A program made the position numbers and the translations under genes. Of a stretch of DNA of 33,433 bases, positions 23,511-32,804 are shown one piece after another. A model generated the notes under the pieces. It did no database searches. It was given only the letters and a program-made list of their open reading frames with translations, and had not been told where the DNA came from. Positions within the stretch are counted from its first letter, which is position 1. Each line of letters begins with the position of its first letter. Source of the DNA: Candidatus Cloacimonetes bacterium 4572_55 (GTDB lineage Bacteria; 4572-55); contig NBMB01000032.1 of NCBI GenBank assembly GCA_002084765.1, forward strand, positions 1 to 33,433. Reading direction: 5' to 3'.

Positions 23511-25754
23511 ATGCTTACAAAAATGACGGCTTATCGAAATATCACGCGGATTTTCTACGCAGCTCTCGCTATGATTTTTTTCATCGCGCCCCTCTGTCCG
23601 GCAGAGAGCGACCCAGAATCTCTTGATGATCTTTGGGACTCTATGTGGGACGACGCGCAGGAGATCGTGGTGGTCACAGTGACGACCGCTTCGCGCACTT
23701 CCAAAACGTTTGAGGAGGCTCCGAGCATAGTTTCTGCGATCACCCGAGATGAATTTCAAAAGATGGGTGCTCGAACCATCGAAGATATTCTGAATTTTAT
23801 TCCGGGTTTTATGATCGGGAGGTCGATCTATTCCGGTCAACATCAGACCATTAACGCCCGCGGCAGATCTTCCTATTTTGCCGAGGGCATCCTTTTTTTA
23901 GTGAACGGACAGCGGATCAACGACGGGATCAGCGGCGGCGCAGTGACGAGTGTGCCGGACTATCCACTGGATAATGTGAAGCAGGTCGAGATCATCCGAG
24001 GACCAGGGAGTGCTTTGTATGGAGCAAACGCTTTTGTCGCTGTGATCAACGTTATCACAATGAAGGCAAGCGACCTGGATGGAGGTATACTTTCCTATCG
24101 AGGCGGGACAGACCAGGGACATTATGCGATCTTCGAGTATGGAAAACAACTCCAAGACATTGTGCTTACCCTCCATGGTAGCGTGACCAACTGGGACGCG
24201 GAAGATCTTCCCCAACGAGATTTTACACAACAGGGTATGGATACCACGGGTGTCTCCCATGTCTTGCCCTATCTTACATTTACAACAAATCATCGGTATA
24301 ACGACAGAAAGAATAGCGATGCGGTTCAGATATATCAAATCGGCGCAAGTGCCGGGTTTAAAGGTGCTTTGCTTGAGGTGAACTACGATGAGTCGGACAA
24401 TAAAAATCACTGGGGTTACGGCGCGAGAAAAGGATATGAAAAGTATCGCAGTATATTCAAAACAAAAAATGTGCGTCTTGGTTTCAGATATGAAAACCAG
24501 GTCGAGGAGAAACTCAAGCTCAATGCGCTTGCCGGTTATTTTTACCATGAGCCTTTTGCAAGGGACGCGTCGGTTCATACCTTTCACGATGATTTTGACG
24601 CAATACCCGACTCTATCCTGGTTAATAACTGGTTTCATGAGGAGAAAAAAAGCCGAACATACAACAGCGAAATTTCTGTTGTGTATCAACATTCGGAAGC
24701 GCATACAGCGATTTTCGGAGTCAACGCGCAACGAGATGAGTTGAACAACTTTGTCGCTGGAAATATCGTTTCCCCAGAGGATACGTTGCCAACCCAGTCG
24801 GATAAGGATCGAAATTATTACGCGATGTTTGCCCAATATACATGGGACATAAATCAACTTTTTTCTTTGACTTCAGGCATTCGGTTCGATTACTTCACCC
24901 GCTCCGATTCCCTGGGAAACAGAGACGGATCCGACTCTCGTCTGATCCCGCGTTATGCTCTGATTGTGCGCCCTGATAAAAAATGGACGATCAAGCTCTT
25001 ATATGGCGAGGCGTTTCGCGCGCCGTCTCTCTACGAAATGTATGTCGAGGATTTCGGCGGCAACACAAACCTCAAACCTGAAAAAAATAGGACGTACGAA
25101 GCACAGTTTAATTATAAACCGACCCCGCAACTCATTTTTTCCACAGCTGGGTATATCATTGATATAGAAGATTTTATATATTACAACGGAGAATGGGAAA
25201 ATGTCGGTGATTATTATTCAGAAGGCATTGAACTGGAGATGCGCTATCAACCCTCCCGAAACCTATGGGCTTTTGCCAATTATACATATATCGAAGCGGA
25301 AAGGGGGTATTGGAATCCTGTGATCAGGGAAATTGAAAAGAGAAAGCTGGAGGCAATGCCGACGCACTTCCTTAATTTTTGCATCAATATCGACCTATTT
25401 GACAGGCTTAACCTAAACCTGAATGGATACGGACGATGGGATTGGTCGTCACAGCCAAAAATATCCCAGAATTTATCGACTGAATATCTTGAATCTCGCA
25501 TCCCTGAAGAATATCACGACGTAATCGAGGATTTTCCAGAGGTGGTTTGGTTTCCGGAAACCAACTTCCCTGATTTTACCGTCTTGAATTTTCACGCGGA
25601 ACTGCGAGACCTGCTCCCGAACGCTACCCTCACATTTTCCGCGATGAACCTTTCGGACGCAGATCAGATTGTGGGAGACCTCCACAATGTTGCTCCAGCG
25701 GGAATCTCCATAAATGGTCGTCAATTTTTGGCGGGCGTACGGCTGAATTTTTGA
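23511..25754 (+). CDS. TonB-dependent outer-membrane receptor (747 aa)
   Basis: Outer-membrane active transporter driven by TonB. Signal peptide at about 1-28 (A-P-L-C-P-A-E). The plug domain spans about 45-170: V-V-T-V-T-T-A-S-R-T-S-K, T-I-E-D-I-L-N-F-I-P-G-F, V-E-I-I-R-G-P-G-S-A-L-Y-G-A-N-A. A 22-strand-type barrel follows, with G-E-A-F-R-A-P-S-L-Y-E-M-Y and N-L-K-P-E-K-N-R-T-Y-E-A, ending in F-L-A-G-V-R-L-N-F. The sequence just before the plug (E-I-V-V-V-T-V) is a TonB-box candidate. ATG 23511 follows GAGGAG. Length is normal. Iron-siderophore/cobalamin or oligosaccharide ligands are all possible; the following gene is an exported GH13 enzyme, but it is on the opposite strand, so a sugar role is only a guess. 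Confidence 0.9.
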   Translation: MLTKMTAYRNITRIFYAALAMIFFIAPLCPAESDPESLDDLWDSMWDDAQEIVVVTVTTASRTSKTFEEAPSIVSAITRDEFQKMGARTIEDILNFIPGFMIGRSIYSGQHQTINARGRSSYFAEGILFLVNGQRINDGISGGAVTSVPDYPLDNVKQVEIIRGPGSALYGANAFVAVINVITMKASDLDGGILSYRGGTDQGHYAIFEYGKQLQDIVLTLHGSVTNWDAEDLPQRDFTQQGMDTTGVSHVLPYLTFTTNHRYNDRKNSDAVQIYQIGASAGFKGALLEVNYDESDNKNHWGYGARKGYEKYRSIFKTKNVRLGFRYENQVEEKLKLNALAGYFYHEPFARDASVHTFHDDFDAIPDSILVNNWFHEEKKSRTYNSEISVVYQHSEAHTAIFGVNAQRDELNNFVAGNIVSPEDTLPTQSDKDRNYYAMFAQYTWDINQLFSLTSGIRFDYFTRSDSLGNRDGSDSRLIPRYALIVRPDKKWTIKLLYGEAFRAPSLYEMYVEDFGGNTNLKPEKNRTYEAQFNYKPTPQLIFSTAGYIIDIEDFIYYNGEWENVGDYYSEGIELEMRYQPSRNLWAFANYTYIEAERGYWNPVIREIEKRKLEAMPTHFLNFCINIDLFDRLNLNLNGYGRWDWSSQPKISQNLSTEYLESRIPEEYHDVIEDFPEVVWFPETNFPDFTVLNFHAELRDLLPNATLTFSAMNLSDADQIVGDLHNVAPAGISINGRQFLAGVRLNF

Positions 25755-25787
25755 TCGAGTCAAATTGCTCAGGGTAAAAAAAAATCG

Positions 25788-25824
25788 CAAAATCCCTTTT
25801 CCAGATGGAGAGGGGATTTTTTTT
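25788..25824 (+). terminator. Strong predicted intrinsic terminator of the receptor gene
   Basis: AAATCCC (25790-25796) pairs with GGGATTT (25813-25819), extended inward by TTTTCC/GGAGAG with G-U pairs around an AGAT loop, then eight T. A run of A before the stem lets it act in both directions, suiting the convergent GH13 gene ending at 25903. Confidence 0.8.
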
Positions 25825-25855
25825 GTGATCATAAGTAGCCTGGATTATTCGTCAT

Positions 25856-25886
25856 CTTGGAAATGTCGTTAAAAATAGACTCTAAC
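25856..25886. repeat. 31-bp dispersed repeat, copy 2
   Basis: CTTGGAAATG-T-CGTTAAAAAT-A-GA-C-TCTAAC, differing from the copy at 120-150 at three positions. It lies 16 bp beyond the stop of the minus-strand GH13 gene, mirroring the placement of copy 1. Confidence 0.6.
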
Positions 25887-25902
25887 AGACCCTCGGATCG
25901 AT

Positions 25903-28371
25903 TCACTCTACAGACAAAATGCGATACCCATAACCTGGTATATCCAGCGAGAAAATCCCGTCATGAGAACCGAGCGTCTCATCGGTTATAAGGTCGACAA
26001 ATTTTAGTGGATCGCGGTCGCCTGCAAGCTGAGATATTGGAATCGAAAGGTTCTTAGATTTTGGATTCAAATTCAGCACTATCAACAAGGTCTCGTCGAA
26101 ATGGACTCGTGCGTACGCGTATGTCAAGCTGTCTGCGTGCAGAGTCAAAAAATCGCCGTAGCGCAATGCCGGACGCTCTCTGCGTATATGGCACAGTTGG
26201 CTTATACGATCAAAATGGCGTTTTTCCCCCAGACTCAACTCATCATCTTCGAATCGCATCATTCGCCGGTTGTCCGGGTCTCCCGCGCCTGGCATACCGA
26301 TCTCATCGCCGTAATAGATCACCGGAACGCCCGGGATAGTCATAATGAGCGCAATCACGGTTGACAACTTATGATAAGACGTGGCGTCTGTGACCGAAAC
26401 AGGGTGATCCCATCCCCATTCTTTTTCGTTTTCATCTGGGGGAATCGTTTTCTCTATCAAGGTGATAAAACGCGTTTTATCATGATTTCCGATCAGATTC
26501 CCCATCAGATGAATTGCTCCGTACGCCTCCAAGCTCTCTTCAAGCGCGACATCCAGCAGATCAAACCCGACTCCATCGCTCAAAAAAATCGAATATATCG
26601 TATGGAGCAGGTTAAAATCAAATTGCGCATCCAATTGATAGGGATTGATATAGCTACTTATCAACTTATGACTTCCATACGTTTCTCCAATCTGATAAAT
26701 ATGCTGTTTTGGAAAACGCGCTTTTATCTTCTCAGTCAACTCTCGCCAAAACAGATTCGGCACATGCTTCACCGCGTCATGCCGAAACGCGTCCAATTGA
26801 AAATTCTCCAGCCACCACAAAGCGTTGTCCGTCATCGAGTCCACCGCGGCTGGGCTTGCCGGGAAATCAAAAGAGGGCAGAAATTCGTCAAACCAGGTCG
26901 TCAGACGGTGCTCGTCAAAGAGGCGCAGATTTTTTCGACCGTCCGGAAGCTCCAGGGTTCCGAACCATTCGGGATGCTCCTGAAACCAGGGATGCTCCTG
27001 ATGCACATGATTGGATACAAAATCCATCATCACCGACATCCCTCGAGCATGTGCCTTATCCACTAAGGACTTCAGCGCGTTTTCACCGCCAAAACGCGGC
27101 TCGATTCGGGTCGGATGCACAGGCCAATAACCGTGATAACCCGAATACTTCCGTCTCGGCTCGGAGAACTCGTAATACGCTTTGTCCGGTGCTTGATTGA
27201 TCGGCGACAGCCATATCGCAGTCACTCCCAATCGTTCAAAATAGCCCTTTTCCACCTGTTGAGCGATACCGTCCAGGTCTCCTCCCCCAAAATTGACCTG
27301 ATCGGCGAGCTCGTGGTCTTGGATCGGATTATTATTTGTAGAGTCGCCATTGGCAAATCGATCTACCATAAGAGAATAGAGAATTGCGTCATACCAATCT
27401 CTAAAATCTCCAGTCATTTTTCCCCGCGGGATATTATTGAGACAAAGGGTAATATTTTCCTTTGTCGGGAATCCCTCTGTATCTTCTCCAATCAGCCGGA
27501 TTTTTCCATGAACCCGCTCACTTTCCCACAGAGACACGGGCAGGGTCGCGGAGACCCATTTTTTGTCAGGGAAATATTGAACCCGATCTGATGGAAGCTG
27601 CCGATTTCCTGTCATAACGATAATCTTTTGAGGGTTAATACCTTTCCCGCCGGACAAAAAACGGAACGTCAACTTGATATCCCCGTCATCCGTTTTTTCA
27701 GCCCATTGCTTGATGAACATCCCTGGACGATTCGTCTTGCCCTCAACGACCATGGCGGAATTGAACCCGCCCATGCCGTTAGACACCGTGTCAGGATTTG
27801 CCGGATCCATGATCCATTCGCCATCCACGACAACCTTATATTCGTAGCGCCCCGGCTTCATTCCAACCGTGATCTCGTAGCTTTTTTCCGCCTTATTATA
27901 TTCACAAACGTGATCGGCATAACTCCAATTGTTGAAATTTCCGGCAATACTGACCCGCTTATCCGAGTCTTCGGAAAAGTAGCGAAACGTGATACGTTGA
28001 ATCGGTCTGACCCTCACGACGACCGTTGCCTCGCTCCATCTGGCAGCCGAGCTTGCCCGATAATCGATCGTAAAGCGATAGAGACCAGCTTCTAACGCGT
28101 GGGAGCGCGCCTGCGTGGAGGAAACCGTCAACACCAAAGATTCCGAGTTGAAATCGAGAGTTAATCGGTCATGGGAAGGAATTTTCACTTGATTTTCATA
28201 TTTTATGCCGTAATTTTTGAGATCAATCATCAATTTCTCGCCCAAATAAAGCGTTTGAGTAGGAATCTCTGCAAGCAAATGGTCTGCGTCTGCCTGCGCA
28301 TACGCCGAAAATCCGATGAACAGTAAGAACAAAATGATTAATATAAGCGCAAAAGTCGAACAAGTATGCAT
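25903..28371 (-). CDS. Exported GH13 alpha-amylase-family enzyme with CBM48-like domain (822 aa)
   Basis: Predicted alpha-glucan hydrolase (cyclomaltodextrinase/neopullulanase-like) acting in the periplasm or outside. Signal peptide at about 1-26 (hydrophobic, ending A-Y-A-Q-A). An N-terminal beta domain reaches to about 125; an AMPK-type glycogen-binding (CBM48-like) domain is at about 128-212 (V-S-I-A-G-N-F-N-N-W ... Y-E-Y-K-V-V-V-D-G-E-W). Then the GH13 barrel: D-F-V-S-N-H (region I), F-R-H-D532-A-V-K-H nucleophile, Q-I-G-E563-T-Y acid/base, G-N-H-D631 third Asp; all present. A C-terminal beta domain ends at about 822. ATG 28371 is chosen over the in-frame ATG at 28443 because GGAG precedes it and it begins the signal peptide. 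Convergent with the receptor gene. Confidence 0.88.
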   Translation of the reverse strand: MHTCSTFALILIILFLLFIGFSAYAQADADHLLAEIPTQTLYLGEKLMIDLKNYGIKYENQVKIPSHDRLTLDFNSESLVLTVSSTQARSHALEAGLYRFTIDYRASSAARWSEATVVVRVRPIQRITFRYFSEDSDKRVSIAGNFNNWSYADHVCEYNKAEKSYEITVGMKPGRYEYKVVVDGEWIMDPANPDTVSNGMGGFNSAMVVEGKTNRPGMFIKQWAEKTDDGDIKLTFRFLSGGKGINPQKIIVMTGNRQLPSDRVQYFPDKKWVSATLPVSLWESERVHGKIRLIGEDTEGFPTKENITLCLNNIPRGKMTGDFRDWYDAILYSLMVDRFANGDSTNNNPIQDHELADQVNFGGGDLDGIAQQVEKGYFERLGVTAIWLSPINQAPDKAYYEFSEPRRKYSGYHGYWPVHPTRIEPRFGGENALKSLVDKAHARGMSVMMDFVSNHVHQEHPWFQEHPEWFGTLELPDGRKNLRLFDEHRLTTWFDEFLPSFDFPASPAAVDSMTDNALWWLENFQLDAFRHDAVKHVPNLFWRELTEKIKARFPKQHIYQIGETYGSHKLISSYINPYQLDAQFDFNLLHTIYSIFLSDGVGFDLLDVALEESLEAYGAIHLMGNLIGNHDKTRFITLIEKTIPPDENEKEWGWDHPVSVTDATSYHKLSTVIALIMTIPGVPVIYYGDEIGMPGAGDPDNRRMMRFEDDELSLGEKRHFDRISQLCHIRRERPALRYGDFLTLHADSLTYAYARVHFDETLLIVLNLNPKSKNLSIPISQLAGDRDPLKFVDLITDETLGSHDGIFSLDIPGYGYRILSVE

Positions 28372-28474
28372 TATTATATCTCCGATATTCAAACGCGATG
28401 ATTCGTCGCGACCGTGTGTGAGGAAAGCGTTGTCAGATTTCATAAAAATTCAACGAATAACCGTTGATATTCGA

Positions 28475-28502
28475 AAGATAAGCAATTCAAACGAGTTGTC
28501 AA
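28475..28502 (-). promoter_or_regulatory. Predicted promoter of the GH13 gene
   Basis: On the minus strand, TTGACA (28502-28497), 16-nt spacer, TATCTT (28480-28475). It gives a leader of about 95 nt before ATG 28371. It lies in the 290-bp divergent gap shared with mltG; no clear plus-strand promoter was found there. Confidence 0.45.
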
Positions 28503-28661
28503 CAGTTTGCCGTTAAAAAAATGTGGTTGCGCTAGTACAAGTGATTTTGTATTTTATAGGAATATTCTTGCATAAGCATGCCCCATGGCGCGGAAATCGA
28601 AAATTTTTTTTTGTAGTCACCTAATCTTAAATACCGATATAATTTATAAACGGAAGATAAT

Positions 28662-29657
28662 TTGTTGAGAAAATTTATTCTATTTCTCTTAATTTTATTG
28701 GCAATCGGCGCGGGTTTTGGCTATACCTGGTTTCAGGGGTTAAAAGTAGATATGCACGCGCGTTCTCAGACTGCCTGCACGATCAAGATCGATCCGGGCA
28801 TGTCTGTCCAAAAGATTGCCCAGATACTGCATGAACAGGGCGTGATATCCAACCCGGATTTGTTCCGATGGAAAGCGTATTATCAAAAGATAGACAAGAG
28901 CCTGAAAGCAGGCGAGTATCTATTTGATAAAGGATTAACGATTCAGCAGACGCTTGATCTACTTGTGAGCGGAAAGACCGTGTATCAGGTGTTTACTGTG
29001 CCGGAGGGCTTGACAATGGCGCAGATAGCGGAACGGGTCGCTGAAATTAATCTGGAGAGCGAAGAGTTTATCGCGTTAGCCTCGGACTCTGCGTTTGTTC
29101 GTTCCCTGGGTTTTTCAGTGCGCACACTGGAGGGCTATCTTTATCCAGACACGTATTATTTGTCCGACGAGGTCGATGATGAGCTGTTTATTCGTCGGAT
29201 GGTCGGAGAGTTTTGGAATCAGATTCCAAAAAATTCCAAACAGCGCGCGGATTCGATGGGGTTCAGCCTACATGAGATCGTGACATTGGCGTCCATCATA
29301 GAGGGAGAGGCGCAAGTCGATAGCGAGCGAACCATTATCTCCGCCGTCTACCACAATCGGCTGCGCCTGGGGCATAAATTAGAGGCGGATCCGACGGTTC
29401 AATATGCCCATGGCACCCGGAAAAAACGCTTGTTATACAAAGACTTGGAGATCGATTCGCCTTATAACACCTATCTTTATCCCGGTCTACCGCCAGGACC
29501 CATCAACAGCCCGGGATCGGCTTCGATCCGCGCGGCTCTTTATCCAGCAAACGTCGATTATTTCTTCTTTGTAGCGAGTGGAGACGGAACCCATATCTTC
29601 ACGAAAACGGCTACCGAACATAATCGCGCCCGCCGAACTGTGAGAAAGAAAAGATAG
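28662..29657 (+). CDS. mltG: Endolytic murein transglycosylase MltG (331 aa)
   Basis: Inner-membrane lytic transglycosylase that cuts nascent glycan strands and limits their length. A single N-terminal membrane helix lies at about 4-24, followed by a LysM-like subdomain (V-Q-K-I-A-Q-I-L; V-P-E-G-L-T-M-A-Q-I-A) and the YceG/MltG catalytic domain at about 125-325: L-E-G-Y-L-Y-P-D-T-Y, A-S-I-I-E214-G-E216-A, V-Y-H-N-R-L, D-P-T-V-Q-Y and the P-Y-N-T-Y ... G-L-P-P-G-P-I motif. Full length and all signature motifs present. The start is TTG 28662 or the next codon TTG 28665; the Shine-Dalgarno (CGGAAG) is modest. The usual partner genes (pabC, tmk) are absent. It is followed after 52 bp by the broken GT39 gene. 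Confidence 0.93.
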   Translation: MLRKFILFLLILLAIGAGFGYTWFQGLKVDMHARSQTACTIKIDPGMSVQKIAQILHEQGVISNPDLFRWKAYYQKIDKSLKAGEYLFDKGLTIQQTLDLLVSGKTVYQVFTVPEGLTMAQIAERVAEINLESEEFIALASDSAFVRSLGFSVRTLEGYLYPDTYYLSDEVDDELFIRRMVGEFWNQIPKNSKQRADSMGFSLHEIVTLASIIEGEAQVDSERTIISAVYHNRLRLGHKLEADPTVQYAHGTRKKRLLYKDLEIDSPYNTYLYPGLPPGPINSPGSASIRAALYPANVDYFFFVASGDGTHIFTKTATEHNRARRTVRKKR

Positions 29658-29670
29658 GCGCAAAATCACC

Positions 29671-29703
29671 ATAATCTGCGTTAATCTGCGGACTCTTTGG
29701 ATC
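29671..29703. repeat. AATCTGCG-type intergenic repeat, inverted copy
   Basis: ATAATCTGCGTTAATCTGCGGACTCTTTGGATC, the reverse complement of the GATC(C)AAAGAGTCCGCAGATTA form. It fills almost the whole gap between mltG and the next gene and ends just before the start codon there, so it occupies the place where a ribosome-binding site would be. Confidence 0.75.
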
Positions 29704-29708
29704 GAATA

Positions 29709-31803
29709 ATGACAAAATCCTCCCATCGCCTATTGTGGATTTATTTTCTCGGACTTGTGCTGCGTCTTATCTATCTCTATCAAATATCGGACAATCCTTT
29801 TTTCGAGCAGTTGAATAACGACCCATTGACATACGATACGCAAGCGAGAAAAATCGCCTCAGGAGATTGGATCGGGGATCAAATTTTTTTCAAAGCACCA
29901 TTTTATCCATATTTCCTCGCAGTTTTCTATCGACTATTTGATCATTCCTATCTACTTCCTCGGCTATTTCAAACCATAATCGGCAGTTTTTCCTGCATAC
30001 AGGTCTATGCGATTGCTCGTCATAGTTTCGGACGTGAGACCGCAGAATACGCGGCTCTCATCACCGCAACGTATGGCATGTTGATCTATTTCGAAAATGA
30101 ACTATTGATCACTGGATTTATGATTTTTTTCAGTCTCAGCGCGATTCGTTTATGGCAAAAAGCCGCGCTGCGTGATGTGTGGAGTCTATGGCTCGCAAGC
30201 GGTATTGTATGCGGACTCGCCGCCCTCTGCAGACCCAATATTTTGCTTTTTTGCCCATTGATTCCGATCTGGCTGTGGCTGCAATGGAGCGACTCAAAGC
30301 AATCAGCGAGACGCGTCCGCATCCTGAAAGCGACCTTATACACAGCAATCGGCGTATGCACCGCGGTATTGCCTGTGAAGACCCCTGAAGCCTTCGGAAA
30401 TCTCTCGCTACTGGTTTGGTTTGGGAAAAAATTTTATCCTGAGTCGCCCCTTAGACGCGTTAAAACTCTATCTGAAAAAAACCCACCTATTTTTGCATGG
30501 GCATGAATTGGGAAACAACCAGGACATCTACTTTTTCCGACAATATGGTCCAATCCAACACATCTTGATTTTCCGATTTTGTTGGCTGATCCCCTTTGCT
30601 CTGATCGGAATCGGGTTAGTAACTCGATCGACTTCGAGGCGAACAGGTTACCGCGGAAAAATGAGAAAAAATTCCCTACTACTCCTTTTTTTCATCGGAG
30701 CATATTCGATATCGGTCATCCTATTTTTTGTGTCAGCTCGGCATCGCATGCCGGTAGTGATCCTGCTGATTATTTTTGCCGCTTACGCCATGACCAGACT
30801 CCGACGCCTGATCCGCAGATCCAACGCCGGTCACATCAAACAGAAATGGATCCGGTTCGGATTGATCTATCTGATCCTACTTGCGCTTCTGAACTATCCA
30901 TTCTACGACGCGTTCGCAAGAAATGAGGCGCAAGAACATTTTAATCTCAGCGCGGCATATTATCGGACGGGCGACCCAGAACTATTGGACTTGGCAGAGG
31001 TGGAATTGCAGAAAACTTTGTCGATCAACTCCGCATTTCCGCGTGCGCAGCTGAATTTGGGCGTGATCCTTATGGATCGGACGGATCCTCATGACGATCG
31101 CGCAGAGTCATATTTTCTGGGGGAACTCGCTATCAATCCAAACGACGAAATGGCGCATAATAACCTGGGCGTTTTGTTCGAGAGGCGCGGGGACTCAGCG
31201 CAAGCAAAAAGCTATTTCCAGACAGCGATTTCGATCCGCCCCACCTATCGGGAAGCCTATCTGAATTTGGCGCGCGTGCAGGATCAAATCGCAGATTATG
31301 AATCAGCTTACGAGACTTATGTCCACGCGATTGCTCTGACAGGAGAGGACGCGGAGATGTGTTTTTTGGCGTCGCACGCGGCTTTTCTCGTAGGGCTGAT
31401 CGATCAATCTGAAAAGTGGATCAAAATCGCTCTGGAATTGGACGAAAAAAACGCGGTCTATTGGCATCAGCGAGCGTTGGTGGAAAATGCTCGGCAAAAC
31501 CGACAAGCCGCGCTCTATTTTCTCAGAAAAGCGGTTGAGCTGGCGCCGGAACGAAGCGAGTTGCATCACGATATTGGGGTCTGGTATATGCAAAATAATC
31601 GCTTGGAGGACGCAAAAATCTCCTTTCAGAAATCGTTAGGTCTTGACAGCGACACCGCGCGGGCTTATCACAATTTGGGTCTGATCGCTCTGGCAGAGTC
31701 GGACACAAGTCGAGCCGTTTCCTATTTTCACCATGCCTGCGCGCTCGACTCGACTTTTCAGGAAGCGCGCGAAGCTATGAAATCAGCGAATCTTCAAAAT
31801 TAA
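29709..31803 (+). pseudogene. Glycosyltransferase-39-like membrane protein with TPR tail, frameshifted
   Basis: Would-be polyprenol-phosphate-sugar-dependent glycosyltransferase of the inner membrane (PMT/ArnT/GT39 type). Part 1 (29709 to about 30377) has many membrane helices and an early acidic loop, N-N-D-P-L-T-Y-D, as in the family's catalytic loop. Part 2, in the +1 frame from about 30379, reads R-P-L-K-P-S-E-I-S-R-Y-W-F-G-L-G-K-N-F, then L-F-L-H-G-H-E-L-G-N-N-Q-D, more helices, and about eight TPRs to 31803. The join falls after T-A-V-L-P-V; part 1 runs on out of frame to a stop at 30504-30506. In relatives I recall, roughly 60 residues lie at this point, so a deletion is likely. ATG 29709 is preferred to TTG 29697, which is inside the repeat. 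A TTG at 30421 could start a separate 460-codon product. Confidence 0.7.
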
Positions 31804-31820
31804 ATCGATTCCGATTTTTT
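31802..31820 (+). terminator. Weak predicted terminator
   Basis: AAATCG (31802-31807), 4-nt loop, CGATTT (31812-31817), followed by T to 31820. The stem is short and overlaps the stop codon of the GT39/TPR frame. Confidence 0.35.
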
Positions 31821-31837
31821 CTCTCTAATTTTTTCTA

Positions 31838-31866
31838 TTGACAGATAAAAATATGTATGCTATACT
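31838..31866 (+). promoter_or_regulatory. Near-consensus sigma70-type promoter of the NAT-like gene
   Basis: TTGACA (31838-31843), exactly 17 nt, TATACT (31861-31866); only one base from full consensus. It leaves a leader of about 100 nt, whose 3' end folds as CCG-TAAA-CGG over part of the GGAG Shine-Dalgarno at about 31960, a possible weak brake on translation. Confidence 0.75.
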
Positions 31867-31971
31867 ATCCGGTACTGTTGTAGTAACTTATTTAAATGAT
31901 TTCGATTATGACTTTCACTTAAAGTAAATTATAAGTAATAATCGGGGGATTCCGTAAACGGAGACGCACGC

Positions 31972-32787
31972 ATGGACATTCGCTTGCAAACGGTTGATAA
32001 ATTTTTGAATTTTTACGGAATAGCGCGCAAAAATCCGAGCATTAAATTTCTGACCGAAGTTTATACGGCTTACTTTCATCTACCCTACGAAAATATCACC
32101 AAAATCATCAAATCATCTGAATGCACATCCTTATCCGATAAACCCCGTTTTCCGGATGAGTTGATTTCCGATCATTTACGCCTGAGGACCGGCGGAACGT
32201 GCTTCTCTCTCTCCTATGGATTGCACAAGTTGCTCACGGAGTTGGGATTCGATTCCTATCTGGTCTCTGCGGATATAGAAGGAAAGGTCGAAAATCATGT
32301 GGCTGTTATCGTGATTGTGAATGATACAAAATTTTTGGTTGATCCCGGATTCACGATCCCTAATGTGATCGAGATTTCTGAAGATCGGATCACTTATGGA
32401 CATAATCCCGCGGGACGGGTAAGGCTGGAATATATCGGCGTCGGAAGGCTATTCAGGCTGTCCAATCGCAACCAAAAAATAGAAAAATTTCGTTTTATCC
32501 TAAAGGATATGCCAATATCCGAGGAGTATTTTGTCGAAATTTGGGAAAAAACGTTTCAGAATGGCTCCTTAGAAACGATCAATATTTGTAAAGTGGTCAA
32601 CGGCTATCTGATCCGTTGTCGAAATGAAATATTGACCGAATATACCCTTACGGGTAAATTTCAGAAGTCGATTGCCCATAATTTTACAGAAATGGTCAGT
32701 CGGCTTTTTGGCTTTCCTCACTATTTAATCCGAGAGGCAAATATTCTCATAAAAGAGAGGCAGAATCAAAAAACGGCTGTGGGATAG
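31972..32787 (+). CDS. Arylamine N-acetyltransferase family enzyme (271 aa)
   Basis: Cytoplasmic acyl-CoA-dependent N-acyltransferase of the NAT family. The catalytic triad is visible: Cys77 in R-T-G-G-T-C-F-S, His109 in V-E-N-H-V-A-V, Asp124 in L-V-D-P-G-F. The spacing matches NATs of known structure (Cys69, His107, Asp122 in Salmonella). The early L-P-Y-E-N-I motif is also typical. R-T-G-G-T-C replaces the usual R-G-G-x-C by one residue, so it is a divergent member and the acceptor may not be an arylamine. ATG 31972 is preceded by GGAG at about 9 nt. It is driven by the promoter at 31838 and followed after 17 bp by the broken shikimate kinase gene, so the two were probably co-transcribed. 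Confidence 0.8.
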   Translation: MDIRLQTVDKFLNFYGIARKNPSIKFLTEVYTAYFHLPYENITKIIKSSECTSLSDKPRFPDELISDHLRLRTGGTCFSLSYGLHKLLTELGFDSYLVSADIEGKVENHVAVIVIVNDTKFLVDPGFTIPNVIEISEDRITYGHNPAGRVRLEYIGVGRLFRLSNRNQKIEKFRFILKDMPISEEYFVEIWEKTFQNGSLETINICKVVNGYLIRCRNEILTEYTLTGKFQKSIAHNFTEMVSRLFGFPHYLIREANILIKERQNQKTAVG

Positions 32788-32804
32788 CTAAAAAAGGACA
32801 GAAT

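Noticed and set aside
26371-27591. Long plus-strand open frames opposite the GH13 gene
   Set aside because: No motifs or ribosome-binding sites, while the minus strand carries all GH13 catalytic regions in order.
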